Assembly: GCA_018873245.2 (NCBI GenBank)
Contig: JAEMBT020000001.1
Coordinates: 5,878,220 to 5,942,219 of the forward strand
Reading direction: 5' to 3'
DNA: 64,000 nucleotides
Source: Archegozetes longisetosus
Taxonomy: Eukaryota; Arthropoda; Arachnida; Sarcoptiformes; Trhypochthoniidae
This document shows, in pieces, positions 34,635-46,566 of the stretch. Within the stretch, counting starts at the first letter, position 1, and every line of letters starts with the position of its first letter. The notes beneath the pieces are model-generated. The model saw only the letters and a list, made by a program, of their open reading frames with translations. It had not been told where the DNA came from and made no database searches. The position numbers and the translations under genes are program-made.

Positions 34635-36159
34635 TTAATACTTTTCTTTAGTTTTATACAAAGGAAAGCGTAAAACTTTTTTCAAGGTTTCCCTCTTCTT
34701 TAAGGCTCCAAAGAAAAATCCATCGGTTTTGATGCCATTCAAGGCCATATAGTTAAAGTCAATTGATGGTTGTATAACATCTCCAATTTTGATATCAAAT
34801 TCAATATTTCCCGATTTGATTCTGTGCTTATATTTGAATTGTCTATCAGGAGATTTTGCTCCATAAAAAAATAATGGCAAATCTAATGATTGATAATTCA
34901 ATGCTGAATCCGGTTTAATTGTTTGCATTAATTCATACGATAATCGACATAGCTATTGAATAGAAAAATATGTTTGAAATTTCAGGGTAGTTGTGAGCAA
35001 AAATTCAAATCTATATACATTTGAGGACATTGTGCAGACCAGAAAATCACTTTTAGACAAGAAATGTATGTCAATCATTGTACTCAATAAATTGCTTGGT
35101 GAATATTGTCTGTTATTAAATTCAATATTCGTGAAATACTGTTTGCTATCAATGAATTTGAAACCATTATATTTATGACTCAATTCTTTGGTGACGTCTT
35201 CGTCATCAGAAGCAACGAATACAAACTTATCCCCAGAATATCCATTAAGTGCTAATTTATCGAAATAGTTCTTAACATGAAACATATATTCATCAACACT
35301 GTGACTTTTAGCCTCAGCACCGATTTTATCACCTCTTCTTACATGAACGCTACGTGAAATAATTAAATTATAAATTAATAAATAGAATTGTGAATATAAT
35401 TTTTGCTTTCAATCACCCGACATAAAGATGGGGTAAACCAAGTTTTTTCTCTGCATTTCTTATCAAATCATTCATATATTTATTGGGCCTGAGAATAAAT
35501 TTCATGAATTGTCCGAACCAGAACGCTTTTGGGTCTGCGTGCAATTTACCTAAAGTTTGACCAATGCCTTCAGGCAGAAATGTTGTTATATTAACTGAGA
35601 AATAAACAAAAGACAAACATATTTAAAATTTAGAAGTGTTTCGTAAAACGAAAATCAATTACAATCATATTCAATGACTGAATTTTTATCTTTTACATCA
35701 TATTTGACGCTATCATTTGGTTGACATGTTTGACTTATAGGTGAAATAAATTGATCCCACGATGAATTTGATCCTTGTAAATAGTTATTAAGCATCTGAT
35801 CAATAACTACCATTGTTTTGGTGTAATATCCTTTTAATAGACATGTCATTAAACCGTGAATTTGTGAACCAAACCCATAAGGAGGAACTCGACAATGGAT
35901 TCTTTTAATATTTTCGCATTTTTCTTTTAAAGGCGATTGAATTGATTCAATGTTTTCTTGTATTTGTTTTGATATATCATTCAGTTGTTCTTCCGCCAGC
36001 CAGAGATTTGCAATGTTGCCTCAATTTCTAAATGGAATACACTTAAAAAAATATTTCAATGTAGAAATCATTTTGTTGAAATTTATTACTTATTCAAGTT
36101 CTTATAAATTTTTGATTTTTCGATTATCAAACTATAGAATTATTTTGAGATTCACGATT

Positions 36160-37522
36160 GAATGAATTAATAGTCTTGATATTCGTTTCAAAATCATTAG
36201 AATTAGATTTTAATTTGAGAAATAAGTTTTCTTAATCAGATAATGACATATAATGATTAACCCTTCAGCACAACTAAACTTCTAAAAACGTGACATTAAC
36301 TTTGGGTAAAATGTTACCCCATGTTTTCCTCACTTTATTTCAACACTAAATGAGCACTGGTGCTTTTAGGATCAAAGTTGCCCATAATTTATAAGTTCTA
36401 ATTATAAATCATCCCCTTTACAGATTATTGTTCATTTTTTGGAAGCACATACTTTAAAATATATTTTATAAACAAAGTATTGATACATAGTTCACAAAAT
36501 GCAATGAATGTTTAACTTATATAAATCTCAAACTATACTAGTTATTTCGATTTTCTGGTTTTTGTATCTAGTGAGTAATACAAAACAAAGAGAAGCAAAA
36601 ATACTGTATTCCGCTACATAAAAAGTGAATTAAATCTAATAGTATTTAACTTTAAAAACCTTTAACAATAAGTCCTTAATTTTAATATATAAGATTTATA
36701 TTAACTTTGACTATTAGTTAAATTTTAATTAATAGAGATTAATTAAGGAAATTTTAAATAATAATGTTCCGTTTTAGGAAAATTAGAGAGTTAAATGAAG
36801 ATTTTATTCAAATTTTTAATATGCATTTCAAAGATACCGTAAAACTAAAAGAACATTTAAGTTTAAGATCTATAGGCTACAATAAACCACTGAATGAAAA
36901 TCCTTAGTCAGGTATAATTCGTATATAACTATTGCAAGTGCAGTTTGCATACCTGCAATCGCAGATTTTGGGGCTAATTTCAAGTAAAATATCTTAAGAT
37001 GGATACTATTGCCATCACTATCACCACTAATATCAATATTTTAGCTTGAGAAGCGTTTCAAAAAGTTCAACCAAATCATCCTGAAACCTGCAACAATATA
37101 AGTAAAACAGACAAAAACGTGACTCATTTTCATCATTATATCGATTTTGCTTGTATTGTTGAGGGATTTCTCAATAGTCTGATCAAGCTTTGGAGATTGA
37201 AGGATCTTTTAACAAAGAACAATAATTAATTAATAATTAATTTCGTCTGAAAATCAATTTAGAACTTCGTGGAATTCAATTGACAAAATACTATTTGTGG
37301 ATTTAGCTTGCCCTTAGTTTTACCGGATGAGAGGGAATAGTGGAGCATAGAATCTTAATCTCATTTATAATGGAAATGAAATTGGGATTGAGATTATTCC
37401 AATGTTTTGAATGAAATTTTTTTATTTACAATATTTATTTGTATTATAGTTGACTTTAAAAAAGAAAATTATGATAATTTTTAGATGAGAGCCTTGAACA
37501 TCTATCGTTTGGCGTTCTACCA
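36160..37522. other. extra intron 1 sequence of copy B, absent from copy A
   Basis: No gene. A TTAACCCTTCAGCACAACT stretch at 36258 resembles a piggyBac-type end, and a similar TTAACCCTTACCACAGC lies at 44348, but no matching right end was found for either. Copy A has no counterpart to about 36030-37815. Confidence 0.4.
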
Positions 37523-37671
37523 TAGTAGTCTGTAAGTTTGAGAAATTGACGGGCTAGCCCGCTCGTCGGATTCTCGAGTTAACTCGAACCCGTCCGAACC
37601 CGTCCGAACCCGAACCCGTCCAGTCCAATTAGATAAAATTTTCGACCCACCCAACCCGTTGCAGACCCCTG
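37523..37671. mobile_element. short hAT-type MITE, 149 bp, perfect 8-bp target duplication
   Basis: It is flanked by TTCTACCA at 37515-37522 and 37672-37679. The ends are TAGTAGTCTGTAA and, reversed, CAGGGGTCTGCAA (9 of 13 identical). The inner part has a GC-rich direct repeat of CCGAACCCGT units (37587-37620), standing out strongly from the AT-rich surroundings. Confidence 0.75.
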
Positions 37672-38255
37672 TTCTACCACTAATACTAGAGTTTCTCTCA
37701 GATTCAAATTAAGTCTCAGGAACACTTTAAATCGAATACTTAAAATCATGAGTTTGAAAATGGGATTAGGACAGAAAATTTTGTGAATTCTTTGTTCTAG
37801 AGAACAGGTGAAGTGTTTCTTATATTGAAAAAAATTTATCCCTATTGTAGGATAAAGTACAATATCGTGTGCTTATACTAATATTTTATATTTATTATAT
37901 TTCTTCAATGAAGGGTAATTATCATTGATTTTCAACTAAGTCAGATATAGAACTTAAATGTTTTAAATATGCAACATTTTGTTAAAATGTATTTTAGGTC
38001 ATGGGTTTAGGTTTACTTTCATCTAAATTTTAAAAATAAATTTAGCTTAATTTCATACAATTTATGCTATCAAATAAAAGTGCGAAATTGAACTCAAAAG
38101 TGTTAAGATTTGTCCAGGCTTATAAGTTAGTAAACATCAAAATAGTCGTAATCAAATTTTCAATCTTCAAACGGTTTATTATTTATCAATCAATTATTTA
38201 AATAGTATATAATGATCTCATTCTTTGCTATTTGAGACATCTCTAACTTCATTAA

Positions 38256-38658
38256 CCCTTAAACAGTAAAACTATTTTGATTAATGATTTCAGTAAAATG
38301 GGTCTTTTAGACCCATCAACTGATTTTGAAAAGTATGTTATCGTAAGGGTTAGGGTATATAACAGTTAGCGTGTTTTGTACTTTGTTAGTGTCGTCGTCG
38401 TTGACGTAATCAGTTTAAGGTTTGAGTGAGAACTAATTTCTTATACAAATTTATCGCCTAAACTCAAATAGAACTAACTTTAAAAGCGATTCAATTTAAA
38501 TATAAAATTTGTAAATAATTAATTTATTGCTTATTGCGATCTAAATATACTCATTTGAAAATACTATCAGTTTTATTAACATTGGAAACTGCATAAATAA
38601 TTACAACAGTTTTTATGGACCTTTGAGTCATTTTGACCCATGAAATACTGTTCTAGGG
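38256..38658. mobile_element. piggyBac-like MITE, 403 bp
   Basis: It is bounded by TTAA at 38252-38255 and 38659-38662. The left end is CCCTTAAACAGTAAAAC and the right end, reversed, CCCTAGAACAGTATTTC. Both subterminal regions carry a TGGGTC / GACCCA motif, typical of piggyBac ends. Copy A of the duplication has a single uninterrupted TTAA at the matching place (about 31979-31982). No transposase inside. Confidence 0.85.
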
Positions 38659-38818
38659 TTAACTCAATAGGATAATAATTTAATCATCAATACTTAAAAT
38701 ATTTAATGATAAGTAAGTAAAAGATTAGAAAATCATATTATGAACAAATTGGCATTCATTAAGATAATGAAATAGAATCATTTTAAAGGTCGGTCATGAT
38801 GCAAAATCAATTTCAATA

Positions 38819-39893
38819 CAGTAGAACCTCGTTATTTTAAACCCGCCTCTGCCAAAATATTTTGTTCAAAATAGCGAGTTTTCAAAATAGCCGGTACATT
38901 GAAAAAAGTCCAAAATAAAAATTCACTTAAAATGCAATATTTGAATGGTTAACACTAACTAGGAACTTTTTGAGTGTCACAAAGCAATTTTAATTATTTT
39001 TGGCCAAAACATACATCAATATAAGTTGTTTAAAATTATGAAAAATTGGCTGCTGAGATTATGTTTTTAAATGTTTAAATTGCAATTTAATTAAAAGTAA
39101 TCTTCAAAAAAATGAGTAAAACAGAGAGAAATTTACACCAACTATTGTCAGAAAGTTTATATTTTTCAACCCAAAAATGCTAATGAGTAAATTATTCAAT
39201 AGCTTGCAAATTTTATTTTTATATTCAAACTTGATTGAAAAATAATTAAAAACAAAGAATAAAATAAAAATTTGATAAAGCGCTATCAAAATTTAAATGC
39301 TAAGCAATTAATAGGCATAGTATTCCAGTCTTATTATAAAAGCATAAGAAATTAAAATTAAAGTTTACTTGAATTCAAGTATCAATTATGAAACGTATAT
39401 TAAAATTCAACATAATAATAAAATAAAGGCAATTTTTATAATGGTTGCAATAACGGTTCAATATATCTGGTAGTAGATGCTGTTACGGCAATACAAGTAT
39501 TCTTTAAAGGCCGGCTTTTTAAATATTCGATTTATTAAAAAATTTTAACAGCTTAGCAGCCAATTTTTATGAAATTTTCAATTACTTATATTGACGTATA
39601 TTTTAGCAAAAAATAACTAAAATTGCTTTGTGAACCCAGAACCTCCCTAGTAAGATTTTATTTAGATTGGGGTTCAGATTTGAGACTCGTCCATGAATTT
39701 CTGGAACCTGAACTGCTCAGCAGTATTAATAATGATGATTTTTTGTGAAAATTTGATGTCTTATTATATCTCGAAACTATTCAACAGATATTTCAAAATA
39801 AAGAGGTACACATTAGTATAGACTGTTGTCCAAATTGGTTCAAAATACTGAGTATTTACAAATAAGTGGTTTTAAAATATCGAGTGTCTACTG
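38819..39893. mobile_element. pogo/Tigger-like non-autonomous element, 1075 bp
   Basis: The ends are CAGTAGAACCTCGTTATTTT and, reversed, CAGTAGACACTCGATATTTT, with TA at 38817-38818 and 39894-39895. Subterminal regions also pair (GCAATTTTAATTATTTTTGG near 38981 with a partner near 39620; AAAAATTGGCTGCTGAG near 39040 with a partner near 39560). In copy A the matching position (32137-32140 area, TTTCAATATGATAATATTTA) is empty. No intact transposase; the 61-codon frame inside is chance. Confidence 0.85.
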
Positions 39894-41860
39894 TATAATA
39901 ATATTCATCATACGTAAGGAATAATTTAAAATGGCCTTTATACTAATCTATTTAAACAACTATGTAATCGATTTAAGTATTATATACTAATCTATTTAAT
40001 GTGAAAATGCTTACTTGTTTAATTCTCTGATTGTTTGTATTTGATGATGATTTAATTCAAGTGAATCATTCATATTTGTACGAGAAATTAAAGATAGAAT
40101 GAAGTTTTGACTTTCGTGATGAAAGCGCTTCAATTCATTGTACTTATTGCTGATCTCTAGAAGAAGCTGGTCGTCTTCTTTCGTTACTCTACTATCAATA
40201 AAACCCTTCCTAATCTCACATTTAGAATAATTGTATAATCTTATTTCATAATATATGACTATAATTATAATTGCTGAAATTAAAAATAATTTTTGAAAAG
40301 TTTATCACACGAATAATACATTATGTTCTTTAAATGATATTAATAAAGTACTGTTTTTAAGCTCAAGTAAAAATTATAACCATTATATTATGTGCGACTA
40401 TGATTCAATTTTTTAATGCCATCGTTGGAATCGATTTAAAAGACTTGAAACCCACAGAATGCACAAGTTGAAATGTTAACATTTATAGGTTATAGAATAT
40501 ATTTCATAGCGTTTTATTACAAATGTTTTTATTGTGAATCAAGATTACTGAGTTATGTGAATCTAAAATTAAGATTTTAGTTTTATTAATGTCAATATTG
40601 AATCTGTTTCTATTATAAGAAAAGAAAATTTGTTTGAAATTCTTACCAAAATGGTTTATGGCCAAATCAATTTCTTGTATATTTGAAATTTTATTTTCAA
40701 TTCTAGTAACTATCTTCAAATATAGATGAGATAGTTACCAGAATATGATGTCATATAAGTACAGTAAAGCAAGTTCAATAGCAAACTCAATGGGACACCT
40801 AAATAAATAAAATTATTAGTTGAACAATATAATGATATTTTAGCTGATTGGTTAAAATAAGAGGCAAACATTAATATATTAGATAAACATTTACAGTGTT
40901 AGGACTGTAGATTTGAATTTATTAAATACCATAACTACAGCTATTTGTATTAGTCTAATGAATGTATGAACGAAAATGTTAGAAAGTGTTTTTTAATGAG
41001 AATATCAAGATTTTTATTCTTTTATAGTAATAATAATGAATTAATACTGTAATGAACACAATAGAACTGATTTAAGTAATTATCTGATCATTAGGCTTTT
41101 TCAATATATACATGCATGTGTAATATATGCCCAGCTTCTTCAATGATTAGTAATGTTTGATTACCACGAATCGGATAACATGAATTTGATTGAACACCTG
41201 TTCTGTCTATCAATAGTATTCTGCTTTTCAGCCTTAAACCTTAAAAATTAAAAATTAATCTACTCTTATATATGGAAAGTGTTATATGTCTTATATATTA
41301 TATATCTACTCTTAATTGGCATTAAGTCAATAAAATTTATTTTGAATAGATTATAAACATTAATGTATTTACATTAGTTTTTATACTTTTGTGTCAATGA
41401 AATAAGTGTATTTTTCTATCATTATTCTCTCTTTTGAAGCAGATATCATTGAATTAATGTTCAATAAATCAGTTTTTGTCAGATTTGTATCTTTCCAAAA
41501 CTTGTATATGACTCACGAATAGCTAGATTTTATGCAAATCAGAATTGGTTTGTGACTGATAATTATTTAGATGATACAAATGAATGATTATGAATTTCTG
41601 GATATTAGATTTTTAAGAAATCATTATTATTGCTTGGATCGATTCGAATTGGCTTTTTATTTAAAGTTTATTTTCCTACAATGTCTGACTATCTTAAATA
41701 TGGTACATAAAATAGAGATATGATCTGTACTATACAGATTTTTATGTCTCTCTATAGCTCAAAGTTCACACTTAAGGTTGTAAATTGAAGAGCACAACTT
41801 TGAAGATGAATAACGAACCAAAACTTACAAGCTTCAAGTGAACAAGTATCTCACTTTAAA

Positions 41861-42559
41861 AAATAGTTCTAATTAATACATTAGTAGTTAATAACTTGCA
41901 ATTACAACTTATAGGCTATTTACTAGTGCCAGCATAAAGATGATGCACATAAGTTCTTTTTCCGAGATTAAACCGATCTTGACCCTTGAAAGCGTGAGCT
42001 TAAGCTTAGGCCTGAGCTAATAAAAGTTTTCTTCTAATAAGTTAATTTTGCTTCATATGACTTTTAGCTTAATATAAGGTTACTTTAGAACTTTTGCGCT
42101 TCCTGTTAATAAAACCAATTTTTTTAAGTTGGCCAAACTAATTTATTTAATTAGTTCTATTTTAATGCTAAATTTGAATTAAAACCGACTTAAGTTTGCA
42201 ACAAAACTTATAGATGGTTGTATTGTTTGCTTCGATGCCAAACTTATATTTTGTAGAGGTTTTTCAATAATTTTCAACAAAAATAACTTTATTTATCAAT
42301 AAATAGATTAATTTTAAGCCTTTGTTTGCCTTCCCAGAAATACTATCAAAGACCCTTCAGTACTTTACACTTTATAATCCTTTCTAAGGACTGAACAAAG
42401 AACTCAAAAATATATGTTCAGTGATCTCTTAAAATTTTGTCACTTAATTGTTAGGCTTTAAGTAATAAACATCCTTTTTGTATATTTTAGAAGTATAATA
42501 AAATCTTTCATTAGTTTCAATTATTTCTTGTTATTGTTATTGTACTAAAATAAAGTGAA
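41861..42559. other. intergenic, nothing recognised
   Basis: AT-rich DNA between the end of the FUT8-like duplication and the DEG/ENaC 3' fragment. Upstream DEG/ENaC exons were looked for here and not found. Confidence 0.35.
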
Positions 42560-42561
42560 CC

Positions 42562-43004
42562 ATATTTAGTGATCTCCCGAACTCGGATCAAGATTCTGAA
42601 TCTCACCAACAATACCTAAATGAGTCACAAATTGAACTATTTGATGAACGCTATACAAAAGTTTGCACTAAGTTATGTCCAATTGATTGTATTAATGAAG
42701 AATATATAAATGTTAGGAAAAAAACAATCTAAGTCATAAGTTCTTGGAATTGACACTAAGTTGGGACGAAAGTAAACCGTTCATGGAGTACAATGAGACA
42801 CCTGTCTTGACATTTAACAATTATTATATTCACATTGGGGGTTTATTTGGGATGTGGTTTGGAGTCAGCGCTAATCAATTATTTGAAATCTTTTTGAAGG
42901 ACTATAGAATTTTTTCTTCATTAATAACTTACTACAGAATTCTGTTGAATATTTGTGTCGGAACTATTTATATTTTCAGGCTATTTTTTGGGAAACACTT
43001 ATAG
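42562..43004 (+). pseudogene. DEG/ENaC 3' fragment (C-terminal extracellular part and pore helix)
   Basis: The frame 42562-42732 contains 'YTKVCTKLCPIDCINEEY', directly comparable with 'YTKICTHLCPIDCIEDEY' of unit 3 at 20.4 kb. It breaks at a run of seven A (about 42718-42724) and resumes as 'FLELTLSWDESKPF', pore segment 'IGGLFGMWFGVSANQL' and a hydrophobic tail ending at 43004. The filter triplet is G-V-S. No N-terminal part, TM1 or palm precedes it. It is a truncated paralogue of unit 3, left 22 kb downstream, beyond the FUT8-like pair. Confidence 0.75.
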
Positions 43005-43375
43005 ATTTTTCAATTATTTGTTTCTTCATTTGTAAAATATTTTGAACTTGAAGAGCTCATATTAAACAACAAATTTTATTTTCATAAACTTTAATTCATT
43101 GTTTTTTTTTAACAAATAAAAGTTATTAGTATAGCATTCTAGCAAGTCTAAAATATTTCAGATCAAGTTAGTTCAATAACAAATTAGTCTTTTGTAAGAA
43201 GATCTAGAATTAAAAAACTCAAATTGAATTAAACTTTATTTTCATATCAAAATATTCTTAAAGTAAACATATCTAAAAGATTTAAACATTAATTATAAGA
43301 CTGAGATTTCAGAAATAATTTTATTCGTTTGGGCTGACTTGTTATATATTGGGTTGCTAATTCGTCGTAGATATA

Positions 43376-44111
43376 TCAGATCACCCCATAAGTTTCTGTA
43401 CTTGTACAATCCGTCAGAGTTCATAAGATCTTACTTATGCAAATATTTTTATCGACATTTTGTACTAATTTTTGTAAAGACAGAATATAAAAATCATAAA
43501 TAGTTTATTTTTGATGATAATTTAAAATTGACTGTCTAAACATAAATTTTGTTGCCTGATAGAGTTCAATAAAGAGCATAAAAGAGCTATTATTTGTTTT
43601 CATTGGATGGAAGGGCTAACCTAGGCACAAAGCCATGAAAATTTGGTCAAAGTATTAGGAGATTATGCTCCTTCAAGGACTACAGTCTTCAATTGGTTTG
43701 CTGGGTTTAAACATGGAAGACGCTCCCTTAAAGATGAGGACCGAACCGGTCGATCAATATCTGCAACAAGTGAAGAAACTGTGTCAAAAGTACGAGAATT
43801 AGTGATAAAAGACAGAATTATGACATATTATCAAATAGCGGAGATTTTGATGATCGAAAACTCATCGATCCAGACCATCTTGCATGACCACCTGAAACTC
43901 AAGAAAGTCTGCTCTCGATGGACTCTACATTTTTAACTGATGAACAAAAGCGTCTATAACTAAGGAAGTCTAAACTAAAAGCCTTCGAGATGTTAGAAAG
44001 TCGATATGAGCGATGCAATGAATCTGGGGGGGAATATATTTAGAATATATAAAATTCAATTAAATATCTTTAGTAGTTTTTGAGTATCTAGAAATTTATG
44101 GGGTGATCTAA
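43376..44111 (+). mobile_element. internally deleted mariner element, 736 bp
   Basis: The left end is TCAGATCACCCCATAAGTTT and the right end, reversed, TTAGATCACCCCATAAATTT. TA flanks the left; the right flank is TG, a mutated duplication. The ends enclose a broken transposase 5' half (43561-44030). Full mariners are about 1.3 kb, so roughly half is missing. Confidence 0.8.
43566..44030 (+). pseudogene. mariner transposase, N-terminal half, with stops
   Basis: The frame reads 'EFNKEHKRAIICFHWMEG', an in-frame TAG at 43618, then 'YAPSRTTVFNWFAGFKHGR', 'EDRTGRSISATSEETV' and 'IQTILHDHLKLKKVCSRW'. It shifts frame and continues 'FLTDEQKRL'. These are the paired HTH DNA-binding domain and the W-x-P-H-x-L-T-x-x-Q-K segment (here degraded) of mariner transposases. 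The catalytic D,D34D region is absent. Non-functional. Confidence 0.85.
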
Positions 44112-45191
44112 TGATATAAAACCTTAAGATTATAGTCTTATGGATTGAATTAAAAAAAATTCTGCTATTATTTGATTTTTGATTAACTGTTCAAAATTTT
44201 GAACTGTAGTAAATTAAACGAACATGCTCTACGTCAGTTTATAAAAAATAAATTTATGTTAAGTTGATGAAAATAATTTCTGATTAGATTTAAAAATTTA
44301 TTAAGGCTCGTTTGCTCCTTTTGAAAATAAGGCATACTACGCATAATTAACCCTTACCACAGCTTAACTTCCGAAGATAAGGAGTTAATATCATAATAAA
44401 ATTTTACTCTGCATCAAATAGCATGCTATGACCGATAGAGAATGCGGTGTAGACAAATTCGGATTTTTCGCATCACAGCATGATAGAGATATAACAAGGA
44501 AGAGGCATAAACAAGAAGGATAAAGTACTGCGATGTTAGGAAAAACTTTTTTTTCATTAGTGGTTACAGGTTCTATCTCATAAAGAGATAGTATCTGATT
44601 AAAATTATTTAAATAAAAGTTATAAGCCGAAAAATCAGATTTTACACCATAATGTGCCAGACATGACTGAGGAATAGCTAGATTCCTAAAAAAATCACGA
44701 CAACTAACTAATATTTGCTCGACTGCTGAAAAACTGGAAAGATTTGACGTCTAACTTTATCGGAGCTAATGATGTTTCTGAATTAATAAGATTTCTTATT
44801 AATCACCCAAAAAATAGGATCGAAGCGATTGCATGAAATTTATTCTTTATATTCAGTTTTTCTATTAATATCTATCAGCTTTCAATAAGAAAAAATTTGA
44901 AGATTAGAACTATCAGATGATTTATAGAAATTTTGAACATGAATGATTTCATTGAGGAATGAGAAATATTGAGAAAAATTTTGCTATAAATTATATTTAT
45001 GTTTTAAATAATTATTTTTAATCATGATTATTTACTTATTGTAAACATTTGAATAAGTATAAGAAAATGTGGTCACGAATAGCTCATCTAAATAAGGAGA
45101 CTGATAGTAGTATGACGCATCTACGTATCAAACATGGGGGTTGAAAGTACTCTTTACTCTACATTTGAAACATAAAGGACTTATAAAAATT
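44112..45191. other. intergenic, possible one-sided piggyBac-type remnant
   Basis: The only hint is TTAACCCTTACCACAGC at 44348, similar to 36258. No right end or gene found. Confidence 0.3.
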
Positions 45192-45880
45192 AAAAATTAA
45201 GGTAAGACCGAAGGTTAATACATAGGTGACTACAAAAGTTTTTAGCCCAAGTACATTCTTATTAATATTTTTTGATGATATTTAGATAGAACAACTCTTT
45301 AAACGAAAAATACAAAGTTACACATATTCATATCTATTGGCTATGGTTTTAATCCTCTGTAAGTGGAACTTATTGAAACACATGATTCGATTACATAACA
45401 TGCATTTGTCGGGTAGATATCCATTTAAAATATTTCATATTATTGTAAATAATTATACACTATTATAAAGTTCGTGAAGAAAATTTACTCGTTCCTAAAT
45501 TTACCGATGAATAAAGGGCAAAGTCACATTTCAAAAAGCTGAGAAACTCTAAACACGAATTTTTATTCTTGATTTAATCCTAGCAATTAATTTCTAGGAC
45601 TTATGCGTTAGATGGATGAAACTAATTCCCTTTTGGATTTCACAAGAAACGAAAACTGGTTTATATGAGTTCTATGGGAAGTTTTTGACTAGATTTGCTT
45701 ACAGAGGTACAAAGTTATGGTCAATAGATACTAATATGTTTAACTCTGTATTTTTTATTCTAAAGAGTTGTTCTATCTAAATACCAAATTTCATCAAAAA
45801 TATTAACGAGAATCTACTTAGGCTAAAATCTTTTGTAGTCATCTACGTATTTAATATTTGGTCATCTAGCCATTTATGAG
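45192..45880. repeat. foldback element D, about 0.7 kb
   Basis: Left arm 45215-45365 and right arm 45697-45850 pair imperfectly over about 150 bp (for example ACAACTCTTTAAACGAAAAA against TTTTTATTCTAAAGAGTTGT; CTACAAAAGTTTTTAGCCC against AGGCTAAAATCTTTTGTAG). The spacer is about 330 bp. No terminal target duplication was resolved and there is no coding. Confidence 0.6.
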
Positions 45881-46566
45881 TACGAACTTCTATGTGAGAA
45901 AGCCTCTCAAACTGAGTCAGAGCTGTAGTTTGTAAAGATTAAGTACTAACCATACATAAATACCTTTTTTAAAACATTCATTTAATCTTATAAAATGTAT
46001 TTAAAGAAGTGAAACGAAACCTAGAAGCGGCTATAAAACATTAGAATTAAAGCTACTATATTGGAAGACAAGCAAAATTTGATGCATAAATCTGGAAAAA
46101 TTATTCCTGCAAGAGTCTAAACTAGTGACATTGAATGTGAATTGTGAACAAGAACTTGAAATTTTTAAACTAATACTGATTTGACAAACTTTGAAAATTT
46201 TTTAATGATATTAATCTTGCGTATGAAAAAAACTCTGCCTATATCTTATGAAAAACGTTTGGACATCTATAAGATTTTTTGAATATGTTCCTAAAATAGT
46301 AAATTCAAAATTTTATGACACATCATATAGTTTGAACAATAATTCTTGTACTTAAAATAAAAAATTATTGCACGAATTGTTCGAAAAATAATAGAAAGAT
46401 GAGAAATAAGTTGAATTGTACTAAAAAGCAAAAGACTATATTAAAATTATTTGTTAAACTGTTTAATGCATTAGTTTGCAATTATTCGAGTAAAAATTTT
46501 TCTATTCAATTTGGTGTGCAATGAATAAGAGATTTTCTACTTATTGATGAATTCATTAAACATATA
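45881..46566. other. intergenic, nothing recognised
   Basis: AT-rich, with no repeat structure or reading frame that I can support. Confidence 0.35.

Larger units (their letters stand above)
34635..40321 (-). pseudogene. FUT8-like copy B: exons 2-5 open, exon 1 frameshifted
   Basis: Exon 5 34635-34952, exon 4 35019-35349 and exon 3 35417-35594 match copy A in length (331 and 178 nt for exons 4 and 3) and in phase. Exon 2 covers about 36020-35663. Conserved blocks are 'GFGSQIHGLMTCLLKG', 'VHVRRGDKIGAEA' (canonical, unlike copy A), 'VFVASDD', 'DIHFLSKSDFLVCTMSS' and a full SH3-like C-terminus. Exon 1 (40015-40321) is 307 nt against 308 in copy A: a run of five A (40282-40286) replaces six, giving TAA after 13 codons and losing the membrane anchor. 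No acceptor for exon 2 in the copy A phase was found. Either the gene is dead, uses another first exon, or the A-run is a sequencing error. The catalytic part looks under constraint. Confidence 0.75.

Noticed and set aside
36258..36320. Complete piggyBac-like element
   Set aside because: Only a left-end-like TTAACCCT sequence is seen; no matching GGGTTAA end with paired sequence follows.
37587..37620. CCGAACCCGT repeats as a CRISPR or telomeric repeat
   Set aside because: No spacers, only a few imperfect units, and they lie inside a hAT MITE with its own target duplication.
39104..39289. 61-codon hydrophobic minus frame
   Set aside because: It lies inside the 1075-bp pogo-like element and reflects its AT-rich palindromic interior.
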